NCBI RefSeq assembly: GCF_030385785.1
Contig: NZ_JAUEDK010000001.1
Location: 1 to 64,000, forward strand
Length of the DNA: 64,000 nt
From: Crenobacter oryzisoli
GTDB lineage: Bacteria > Pseudomonadota > Gammaproteobacteria > Burkholderiales > Chromobacteriaceae
Reading direction: 5' to 3'
Part shown: piece by piece, positions 6,682 to 13,995 of the stretch
How the letters are laid out: the number at the start of each line of letters is the position of its first letter
Numbering within the stretch: the stretch's first letter is position 1
Translations under genes and position numbers: made by a program
Notes under the pieces: model-generated
Database searches by the model: none
What the model was told of the DNA's origin: nothing
What the model saw: the letters and a program-made list of their open reading frames with translations, nothing else

Positions 6682-8298
6682 TTACTGGGCGATCGGGTAG
6701 GGCGTCCAGTTCGCGCCCTGCTGGCGCATCATGTAGCGCGCGCCGTCCTGCATCATCACCGTGCCCGCATTCTCGGCCACGTACGGCGTGGTCGGCAGCT
6801 GGTCCAGATAATGTTGAGGTGCGTAGTCGGCGCCGAACGGGCTCTTGTTCATCATTCGCGACAGGATGGTCGACACCGCCATATAGCTGACCGGCTGGTC
6901 GATCCTTACCGGATTCGCCTTGGCGGCGGTGCCGATCACCTTGATCGCCGCCGGCACAGTGGTGATCGCCGGGGTCGGGATCTCGCGCAGACCGGAGAAC
7001 TGTAGCTTGTCGCCACGCAGCGCTGCGCCGTGTTCCGGCACCATGATCAGGATGACCTTGCGGTGGCTCTGCTCCAGGCTGTCGATGAAGCGGTTCAGGC
7101 CGTTGAACAGGTTGTTGGCGCGCAGATGGTAACTATCCTGCGTGTTGAGGTTGCCGGCACCGACCACCCGGTTGCCGTCGTGCAGGCTGATGGTGTTGTA
7201 GTAGGCCGCCACGTGCTGGGCCGGGTCGTTCTTGCGCAGCTCCAGCCATCGGTTCAGCACCTCGTAGTCGTCGTACAGCGGCGAATCGTCGAAGGCATGC
7301 TGGCCGACCTTCAGGCCCTTCTGCGACATCAGCGGCTGGTTCAGGTGACCCTCGTTCTGCACCAGCTTCAGAAAGTCATCGAAGTGGCCGTCGTGGTTCA
7401 TCATCAGTTCGTTCTTGAAGCCGAGCTTGGCCAGGTTGTCGAACAGATAGCACTGCGACGAGGCGCTGTCATACAGCGCGGTATGGTTGGTCTGGCCGCA
7501 GGTGGCGCGTAGCACGCGGATGGCTGCCGGACCACTGTAGGCCGCCGCAGAGTTGAAATGGGTGAAGAGGAAGTCGAAGCGCGACAACAGCGGGTGGTTG
7601 TCGAGCTTGACGTCGCGCAGATCGTCCCAAGCCAGCGAACAGATATGGATCAGTAATATGTCGAAGCCGGGATCGGCCAGCGGTGGATTGAATGCGACCA
7701 TGCGCTGCTGTTCGTTCTTGTAGAAGGCTGCCAGCTTGTCGTCCAGCGACTGGGTGCCGCCCGCCGCCGTACTGCCGGTGCTACCCGTGGCGGCGACGGC
7801 GACGGCGACGGCGACGGCCGGGGCGGGGCGGTAGCTCGTCCACAGCTGCGAGCCGCAGACGCCGAGCAGCGCCATCATCACCAGCGTGCCGATACGCAGA
7901 TAGCGCGACAGCAGGGCATAGCCAACCGCCAGCACCACCAGGAGCAGCACGTCATCGGGTTTGGCGACCCGGCCGGCCAGTTCCAAGAGGTAGGTGAGGC
8001 TGAAGCCCTGGATCACCTTGAGCTGGCTCAGTGTCTGGGCAAACGAGGGAAGGAAAGAGTCATTGTAGAGCAACGCCGCGGCCGCGACCGTCGCCAGCGC
8101 GTTGCGCAGCCCGACCTTGAGCCGCCCTTCCACCGGCACCAGCAGCAGTAATGCAAAGGCGAGGTTTGGCAAGGGATGAAAGCCGAGCAGGCCCTGCCAG
8201 AACATCAACAGCTTGACGATGAAATACAGGCTCCAGGCGCCGAGCCCGGCGGTGCGGCTAGAGGCGAGAGGCGTATTGTGGGACGTGGTACTAGCCAT
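6682..8298 (-). CDS. bcsG: Cellulose phosphoethanolamine transferase BcsG
   Basis: Inner-membrane enzyme that transfers phosphoethanolamine from lipids to nascent cellulose in the periplasm. The 538-residue protein has about five N-terminal membrane segments (residues 15-165), a low-complexity Ala/Val linker, then an alkaline-phosphatase-like domain. Conserved sites match the E. coli enzyme: ICSLAW (zinc Cys), AAYSGPAAIRVLRATCGQ (Ser nucleophile), SLHDGN (His) and VPEHGA (Glu-His). The start is the ATG at 8298, whose ATGGCTAG overlaps the bcsF stop; a longer frame to 8331 is less likely. Its presence predicts pEtN-cellulose rather than plain cellulose. Confidence 0.95.
   Translation of the reverse strand: MASTTSHNTPLASSRTAGLGAWSLYFIVKLLMFWQGLLGFHPLPNLAFALLLLVPVEGRLKVGLRNALATVAAAALLYNDSFLPSFAQTLSQLKVIQGFSLTYLLELAGRVAKPDDVLLLVVLAVGYALLSRYLRIGTLVMMALLGVCGSQLWTSYRPAPAVAVAVAVAATGSTGSTAAGGTQSLDDKLAAFYKNEQQRMVAFNPPLADPGFDILLIHICSLAWDDLRDVKLDNHPLLSRFDFLFTHFNSAAAYSGPAAIRVLRATCGQTNHTALYDSASSQCYLFDNLAKLGFKNELMMNHDGHFDDFLKLVQNEGHLNQPLMSQKGLKVGQHAFDDSPLYDDYEVLNRWLELRKNDPAQHVAAYYNTISLHDGNRVVGAGNLNTQDSYHLRANNLFNGLNRFIDSLEQSHRKVILIMVPEHGAALRGDKLQFSGLREIPTPAITTVPAAIKVIGTAAKANPVRIDQPVSYMAVSTILSRMMNKSPFGADYAPQHYLDQLPTTPYVAENAGTVMMQDGARYMMRQQGANWTPYPIAQ
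7790..7818. repeat. Hexanucleotide microsatellite (GGCGAC)n inside bcsG
   Basis: About four and a half tandem copies of GGCGAC encode the alternating Val-Ala stretch (AVAVAVAVAA) in the linker between the membrane and catalytic domains of BcsG. A six-base unit changes linker length without breaking the frame. Confidence 0.8.
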
Positions 8299-8515
8299 GG
8301 TGGTGATCGTGATGAGGCGACGCTGTCTCATTGCGCGTCGCCAGTTGGTTCATGTAGGGATGGGGTTCGAAGTGGCGCAAGCCATTGCGCCGACGCTGTC
8401 GCCAGACCCTCAGCCAGGGTAGCAGGCGTGCGTGCAATTGGTAGCCGGCGAATAGGGCGACCAGCGCGGTGAGCAGCAACAGGAACTGCTGTGCGCTCAA
8501 TTCGGGATTGAACAT
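8291..8515 (-). CDS. bcsF: Cellulose biosynthesis protein BcsF
   Basis: Small 74-residue bitopic membrane protein: one hydrophobic segment (about residues 9-27) followed by a very basic cytoplasmic tail (RVWRQRRRNGLRHF) and a His-rich end. BcsF recruits BcsE, and through it c-di-GMP sensing, to the cellulose synthase membrane complex (family knowledge). It lies between bcsE, with 2 bases between, and bcsG, overlapping by 8 bases, exactly as in enterobacteria. Sequence identity to E. coli BcsF is low, so the call rests on position, size and topology. Confidence 0.8.
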   Translation of the reverse strand: MFNPELSAQQFLLLLTALVALFAGYQLHARLLPWLRVWRQRRRNGLRHFEPHPYMNQLATRNETASPHHDHHHG

Positions 8516-8517
8516 GA

Positions 8518-10206
8518 TCAGGCCTCTTGCGGCATGGGAGTGCGACGGACCAGCGGAGCCGGAATCGGCGCGGCTGTTCGCGGCTTGTCCTGGGGGGCGG
8601 CACGCTGCACCGTTGTCGCTGCCTGCTGCTTGGCGATCGCCTCGCTAAGGTCGGGTAGGCTGCTGAAGCCCTCCTGTTCCCGAAACTGTTCTAGCGCCAG
8701 GCGGATGCTGTCCAGATCGGGGCTGCGCACCTCGTCGGCGAACAGCTCGCTGACCGGCAAGCGGAACAAGTGACACAGCGCGGTGTCAACGTCGGCGTCG
8801 CGGCACGCGAACAGAAACAGGTAGACATGCTCGCGGTCGGCGGTGCACAGGTCGCCGGCACGCTTGAAACGGCACAGCCGCAACATGTCGAGCGGACTGG
8901 CGCCAGGCGCGGGGTGCAGGATGAGTAGGACGTTCTGGATGCCGATAAGCCGGCTGCGCTCGACCGTGGCGCTGACCGCTTTGGCGAAACGGGCCGGCGG
9001 CAGATAGCCGCGGTCGGACTCGGGACGACTGGCGGCCTCGAGTGTGTCGGTTTCACCACCGAGCCGGCCCTGGTAGACCGCTTGCTGTAGCGAACCGACC
9101 AGGCTGAGTACGCTGGTCAGGCTCAACTCGGCCGGCAGTATCGCATTGGCGCCGAGGTTGAGCAGCAGCTGCTCATCGCTGTGGCGCAAGCGGCTGTTGC
9201 CGATTTCGCGCACCAGGATTTTCAGCTGTTTGCCGCAGCGCTGGCGCAAACGGCTGATGGTCTCTGGCAAGTCGGCACTGTCGGCGGCATCGAACAGCAC
9301 GGTGGCCGCCACCGCGGTTTCAGCGGCCTCAAGCAGCTCGGCGCGGGTATCGAACAGCTGCCAGTTCTGAGAGGGGGCGGCGCTCTCGGGCAGGCTGGAG
9401 CGAGTGGCGAGCACGCGCTGCCGGTCGCTGGCGGCGCGCGGCGAGGCGTTCACGCCATCGGGCGTGGTGTCTACCTGCAACCGTCCGTCGTTGTCTAACG
9501 TCAGTGGGAACGGCGTCGGTATCGTCAACGCCCCGTCGCCCTGCCAGTGCTCGACCTGCCACGTGTAATGGCCCTGCCACGATTGTTGGCCGAAGGCGAG
9601 GCCGGCGCATTCGATCCCGAGCTGGCTGAGCAGTGCCAGTTGCGGCAGGTCAAGCCGTTGAGCGGAGAATACGAGTAAAAGGGTGTGGCCGGTTTCGGCG
9701 GCCCAGCGCCGACACTGGGCCAGGGAACGTTGGGCTGCCGAGCCGTGTTCGAGGGGCAGATGGGTCTCGGCCTCGTCGAGCACCAGCAGCATCGGTCCGC
9801 CAACCGGTTGTAGCCGGGCGCGGTAATGGGCCAGTTCGACCAGTTGCCGTTCCAGCGGCTCGGCCCGGCCGCGTTTTCGGGGCAGTGGCGTGAGCAGTGC
9901 CGCCGACCGGTCGCGTAGCCGTTCGTCGAGACAAGCGGTGTCCGGCAGCAGTGCAGGGTCGGCACTGCTGACACACAGCAAGGGGCGGTCGCTACCCTTC
10001 GGCAGGTTGCCGAACAGAAGGGCGCGGGCCAGCGGCGGCGTTTCGCTCGCCACCAGATAGACGGCCCCATGAGTCAGGCTGCCTGCGGCAGGGTCGAGTC
10101 CGGAGATACCGAGGGTTGGTCGTGTCAGCATATCGGTGGCGCCGTGCCGGTAGCACTGCGAGGGGATCCTTCCTGTCTCAATGGGTGGCAGATCGGCTTT
10201 GCCCAT
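8518..10206 (-). CDS. bcsE: Cellulose biosynthesis c-di-GMP receptor BcsE
   Basis: Cytosolic c-di-GMP-binding regulator of cellulose secretion, 562 residues. Regions recognisable against E. coli BcsE are NWQLFDTRAELLEAAETAVA (about 281-300), KILVRE...DEQLLLNLGANAILP (329-358) and the GIL domain with the RxGD ligand motif R449-A-G-D452 in CRFKRAGDLC. The N-terminal third is a degenerate P-loop-like domain. An internal Met at codon 26 (10131) is an alternative start that better matches the E. coli N terminus; neither start has a clear ribosome site. First gene of the leftward bcsEFG unit. Confidence 0.92.
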   Translation of the reverse strand: MGKADLPPIETGRIPSQCYRHGATDMLTRPTLGISGLDPAAGSLTHGAVYLVASETPPLARALLFGNLPKGSDRPLLCVSSADPALLPDTACLDERLRDRSAALLTPLPRKRGRAEPLERQLVELAHYRARLQPVGGPMLLVLDEAETHLPLEHGSAAQRSLAQCRRWAAETGHTLLLVFSAQRLDLPQLALLSQLGIECAGLAFGQQSWQGHYTWQVEHWQGDGALTIPTPFPLTLDNDGRLQVDTTPDGVNASPRAASDRQRVLATRSSLPESAAPSQNWQLFDTRAELLEAAETAVAATVLFDAADSADLPETISRLRQRCGKQLKILVREIGNSRLRHSDEQLLLNLGANAILPAELSLTSVLSLVGSLQQAVYQGRLGGETDTLEAASRPESDRGYLPPARFAKAVSATVERSRLIGIQNVLLILHPAPGASPLDMLRLCRFKRAGDLCTADREHVYLFLFACRDADVDTALCHLFRLPVSELFADEVRSPDLDSIRLALEQFREQEGFSSLPDLSEAIAKQQAATTVQRAAPQDKPRTAAPIPAPLVRRTPMPQEA

Positions 10207-10416
10207 GGAGGTGGTTATTCTTATGGAATATGTTTTTGTGCTGGTTTTATAAGTTTCGTGAAATAAGCAACAGGGTGATTTTCAATTGATGTTGATTTGA
10301 AATCAAGATGTTGCATACTACTTTCCCTTGCACCGTACCCACATGGTTAGTTGGCAATTTCATTAATCATTGGTCATTTTGTAGTAATATTGATTACAGT
10401 AACAACATTTTATTGA
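10207..10416. promoter_or_regulatory. AT-rich divergent control region between bcsE and bcsR
   Basis: This 210-base gap is far more AT-rich than its surroundings and must hold the promoters of both cellulose operons. It contains a perfect palindrome TTGATTT-G-AAATCAA (10292-10306) and a second symmetrical element GTAATattgATTAC (10384-10397), followed by no clear Shine-Dalgarno. Both are candidate operator sites; the regulator is unknown. Confidence 0.5.
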
Positions 10417-10626
10417 ATGGCCGGTTGCCGAGATGCAACGGGGCCGATTGAAACCATGCAAGAAGACATCGACCGTTTGTACCGCCATCTCAAACAGCCC
10501 GAGTTCCACTTCCAGGAATTGCGTTTCAGCGAGGAGGCCGAGAATGCCTGCCTGCGCTGGTCCTTGCTGCAATCGATTCGAGCCGCGGTAGCACCTGAGC
10601 GGCAAGAGTTAGAGCCGGCCCACTGA
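10417..10626 (+). CDS. bcsR: BcsR-like small cellulose regulator
   Basis: 69 residues, or 56 if translation starts at the second in-frame ATG (10456), where similarity to BcsR begins (MQEDIDRLYRHLKQPEFHFQ). The end RWSLLQSI corresponds to the RWPLLAEF end of E. coli BcsR. In enterobacteria BcsR pairs with BcsQ, stabilises it and contributes to c-di-GMP and nucleotide binding of the synthase complex. It stands immediately before bcsQ (19-base gap). No good ribosome site is seen for either start. Confidence 0.75.
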   Translation: MAGCRDATGPIETMQEDIDRLYRHLKQPEFHFQELRFSEEAENACLRWSLLQSIRAAVAPERQELEPAH

Positions 10627-10645
10627 TGCCTGCGGGAGAGCACGC

Positions 10646-11398
10646 TTGTCGATTCTCTCGGTAACCGGGGCGAAGGGGGGCGTCGGCTGCACGGCCGTGG
10701 TGGCTGGCTTGGCCGGCGCGTGGTCCCGTCAGAAAAAGGCGGTGCTGGCGTTCGATCTGTGCCGGCAGAATCTGTTGCGTCTGCACTTCGGCCTGGACTG
10801 GCATGAGCGCGACGGCTGGCATGCCCGGCTCGTGGCAGGGCGTGACTGGAGTGGTGCGGCATGGCGCACACCCGACGGGCTCAGCTTCGTTCCGCACGGT
10901 AGCCTCCGCGACGGCGCAGCGGCCGAGGTACTGAACAATCCCCATTGGTTGGCCGCTGAACTGGCCAGCCTCGCACTGCCCTCCGATTGCCGGCTGCTGC
11001 TCGACACGCCGCAGGCCGGTCGCGAGCGCGCCCAAGCGTTGGCTGCCGCTACCCACGTGCTGGTGGTTTTGCCGCCGGAGCCCTTGTCCTGCGGTCTGAT
11101 CGAGCCGCTCGAGGCCGAGCTTTCGGCCCATGGCGTGGCGCAGGAGAAGCTGCTGTATGTGCTGAACCGTTTCGATCCAACCCGACAGCTCGATCGCGAT
11201 GTCGAGTTGCTGCTGCGCGAGATGCTGGCCACACGACTGGCACCGCTGCCGGTGCATCGTGACGAGGCGGTGCGCGAAGCGCTGGCGATGCAGCAGCAGC
11301 TCGCCGACTATGCGGCGCACAGCCAGGCTTGCGACGACTTCAACCAGCTGGCGACCTGGTTGTCCATTCGTCTCAACGGTGGGGCGAAGGGACGATGA
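10646..11398 (+). CDS. bcsQ: BcsQ, ParA/MinD-like ATPase of the cellulose complex
   Basis: 250-residue SIMIBI-class P-loop protein that with BcsR forms a cytoplasmic complex on BcsA and helps localise cellulose secretion. The deviant Walker A reads GAKGGVGCT: the signature lysine before the Thr is replaced by Cys, comparable to the GVRGGVGTT of E. coli BcsQ. FDLCRQNLLRLHFGLDW and LLLDTPQA mark the A' and B regions. The start is TTG at 10646 behind GGGAGAG. The stop overlaps the bcsA ATG (ATGA). Confidence 0.92.
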   Translation: MSILSVTGAKGGVGCTAVVAGLAGAWSRQKKAVLAFDLCRQNLLRLHFGLDWHERDGWHARLVAGRDWSGAAWRTPDGLSFVPHGSLRDGAAAEVLNNPHWLAAELASLALPSDCRLLLDTPQAGRERAQALAAATHVLVVLPPEPLSCGLIEPLEAELSAHGVAQEKLLYVLNRFDPTRQLDRDVELLLREMLATRLAPLPVHRDEAVREALAMQQQLADYAAHSQACDDFNQLATWLSIRLNGGAKGR

Positions 11399-13995
11399 GC
11401 AGTCGTTGGACTCGCTGGCTGCTGGCGAGCGGCGCCGTACGTCATCCTGACGATGCCGCTTCGACCAGCACCGTGCTGCTCAGCCTGTTTCTGGTGGCGC
11501 CTCCCGAAGGGTGGCACGCATGGGGGAGACAGGCCCGGCGCTTCTTTCCGCATGTGGACTTCGACCGCCTGAGGCTAAGCGATGCGCTGCGCATCGTATT
11601 GCAATGCTTGTGGCTGCTGCTGGTGCGCAGGCCGGGCGAGGCTCGGCATGGCCTGGACCTGCGGCAAGTGCTGCCGCGAGAGCGGCGCCGCTGGAGCGAG
11701 CGCCGTCATCTACAGGGCGCATTACGGCTGTACTGGCTGCGCTTCAAGGCGTGGGCGGTGCGGCGTTTCCCGGCCCTGCTCGATCGTTCCCGGCTACGCG
11801 GTTCGGTCGAACATGCCGCCCTGCACCCGTTCTGGGATCACTGGCTGGCGAGTTATGCATGCTACGCGTTGGCGGTGCTGCTGGCTGTGGTATGCATCAC
11901 CACCCCGTTCGACATCGCTTCGCAGGCGCTGTTCGTGGTGCTGCTGCTGGCGATGGCGCTGTGGGTGCGCCGCGTGCCGGGGCCGGTGCCGACATTGATT
12001 CTGGTGGTGTTCTCGATCACGGTGTCGACCCGCTACATCTGGTGGCGAGCCACTTCGACGATCAACGACGACACGATGGCGAACCTGATCGCCGGCGTGG
12101 TACTGCTGTGCGCCGAACTCTACGCCTGGGTGGTGCTGCTACTGGGCTTCTTCCAGACTTCCTGGATGCTGCGTCGCAAGGTGGTCGCGCTGCCGGCCGA
12201 TCCCGGATTGTGGCCGAGCGTCGACGTTTTCATTCCGACCTACAACGAGCCGCTGCGTGTGCTCAAGCCGACCATCTACGCCGCCCAGGCGCTGGATTGG
12301 CCCAAGGACAAGCTCAACGTCTACATCCTCGACGATGGCAGCCGCGAGGAGGTGCGTCGCTTCGCAGAGGAGATCGGCGTCGGCTACCTCATCCGGGAAC
12401 AGCACAACCATGCGAAGGCGGGCAACATCAACCATGCGTTGACGCTGACCGATGGCGAGTTCGTGGCGATCTTCGACTGCGACCACATCCCGACGCGCTC
12501 CTTCCTGCAGGTGACGATGGGGGGCTTCCTGGGCGATGAGAAGCTGGCGCTGGTGCAGACGCCACACCATTTCTTCTCGCCCGACCCGTTCGAGCGCAAC
12601 CTGAATTCCTTCCGCAAGGTGCCCAACGAGAACGAGCTGTTCTACGGCCGGGTGCAGGATGGCAACGACCTGTGGAACGCGACATTCTTCTGCGGCAGCT
12701 GCGCAGTGCTGCGGCGCGGCCCGCTCGAGGAGATCGGCGGCATTGCGGTTGAAACGGTCACCGAAGATGCTCATACCTCGCTGAAGCTGCACCGGCGCGG
12801 CTACCGCTCGGCCTATCTGAACCTGGTGCAGGCGGCGGGTCTCGCCACCGAGAGCCTGTCGGCGCACATCGGCCAGCGCATCCGTTGGGCACGCGGCATG
12901 ACGCAGATCTTCCGCACCGACAACCCGCTGTTCGGCAAGGGGCTGTCGCTGGCGCAGCGTATTTGCTACAGCAATGCGATGCTGCACTTCCTGTACGGCA
13001 TCCCGCGTACGGTGTTCCTGACCGCTCCGCTGGCCTTCCTGCTGTTGCATGCCTACACCATCTACGCGCCGGCGATGGCGATCGTGCTATACGTGCTGCC
13101 GCACATGATATTTGCCACGATCACCAACTCGCGGATGCACGGACAGTTCCGCCGTTCCTACTGGGGTGAGATTTACGAGACGGTGCTGGCCTGGTACATC
13201 ACGCTGCCGACCACCATCGCACTGCTGTTTCCCAAGCTCGGCAAATTCAACGTCACCGCCAAGGGGGGGCTGGTCGAGGAGAGCTATTTCGACTGGAACA
13301 TCACCAAGCCCTATCTGGTGCTGCTGTCGCTGAACCTGCTCGGCCTGCTCGCCGGCGGCTACCGGCTGGTGACCGGGCCTAACGACGAGTTGGGCACCGT
13401 GTTGGTGAACATGGCGTGGACCGGCTACAACCTGTTCCTGCTCGGTGCGGCACTGGCGGTGGCCAAGGAGTCGCGACAAGTGCGAGTCACGCACCGCGTA
13501 CACGCCCGCCTGCCGCTGACGCTGCACCTGCCGGACGGCAAGTGCCTGCCATGCCATTCCAGCGACTATTCCGAGGGCGGGATGGCGATCGTGATGCCGC
13601 ACGCGGTGAAACTGGCACCGGACACCCCGCTGCATGTGTCGCTGCGGCGCAGCGGCCGCAGCTTCGCCTTCCCCTGCCTGACCGTGTTTACCAAGGGCAA
13701 CCGACTGAGCCTGCGTTTTTCGGCGTTGAGCCGACAGCAGGAGATGGACCTGGTGCAGTGCACCTTCGGTCGCGCCGATGCTTGGCTCAGGGACGAGGCG
13801 CGTGCCCATGAGGGCACCCCAATGCACGGCCTTCGCGACATTTTCAGACTCGGCAGGGACGGCTTCCACCTGCTGATAGTTCAAGCTCTCGATTATCTGG
13901 ATCCGCTGCCTTCGCGGTTGAAGGCACTGGCCCGCCGTCTTGCCACGCTGCTGCCGCGTCAACCGGCCCCCCATACGATACAAGGAAAAACATGA
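11395..13995 (+). CDS. bcsA: Cellulose synthase catalytic subunit (UDP-forming)
   Basis: Inner-membrane GT2 processive synthase that polymerises glucose from UDP-glucose and extrudes the chain; 866 residues. Transmembrane segments flank the GT domain, where D313 (DDGS), the DCD at 361-363, TED ending D458 and QRIRW (494-498) are all present. A C-terminal PilZ domain binds c-di-GMP through R697xxxR701 and D724-YSEGG. The start at 11395 overlaps the bcsQ stop; a further-upstream in-frame Met at 11329 lies inside bcsQ and is unlikely. The 3' end overlaps bcsB by four bases. Confidence 0.98.
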   Translation: MSSRWTRWLLASGAVRHPDDAASTSTVLLSLFLVAPPEGWHAWGRQARRFFPHVDFDRLRLSDALRIVLQCLWLLLVRRPGEARHGLDLRQVLPRERRRWSERRHLQGALRLYWLRFKAWAVRRFPALLDRSRLRGSVEHAALHPFWDHWLASYACYALAVLLAVVCITTPFDIASQALFVVLLLAMALWVRRVPGPVPTLILVVFSITVSTRYIWWRATSTINDDTMANLIAGVVLLCAELYAWVVLLLGFFQTSWMLRRKVVALPADPGLWPSVDVFIPTYNEPLRVLKPTIYAAQALDWPKDKLNVYILDDGSREEVRRFAEEIGVGYLIREQHNHAKAGNINHALTLTDGEFVAIFDCDHIPTRSFLQVTMGGFLGDEKLALVQTPHHFFSPDPFERNLNSFRKVPNENELFYGRVQDGNDLWNATFFCGSCAVLRRGPLEEIGGIAVETVTEDAHTSLKLHRRGYRSAYLNLVQAAGLATESLSAHIGQRIRWARGMTQIFRTDNPLFGKGLSLAQRICYSNAMLHFLYGIPRTVFLTAPLAFLLLHAYTIYAPAMAIVLYVLPHMIFATITNSRMHGQFRRSYWGEIYETVLAWYITLPTTIALLFPKLGKFNVTAKGGLVEESYFDWNITKPYLVLLSLNLLGLLAGGYRLVTGPNDELGTVLVNMAWTGYNLFLLGAALAVAKESRQVRVTHRVHARLPLTLHLPDGKCLPCHSSDYSEGGMAIVMPHAVKLAPDTPLHVSLRRSGRSFAFPCLTVFTKGNRLSLRFSALSRQQEMDLVQCTFGRADAWLRDEARAHEGTPMHGLRDIFRLGRDGFHLLIVQALDYLDPLPSRLKALARRLATLLPRQPAPHTIQGKT

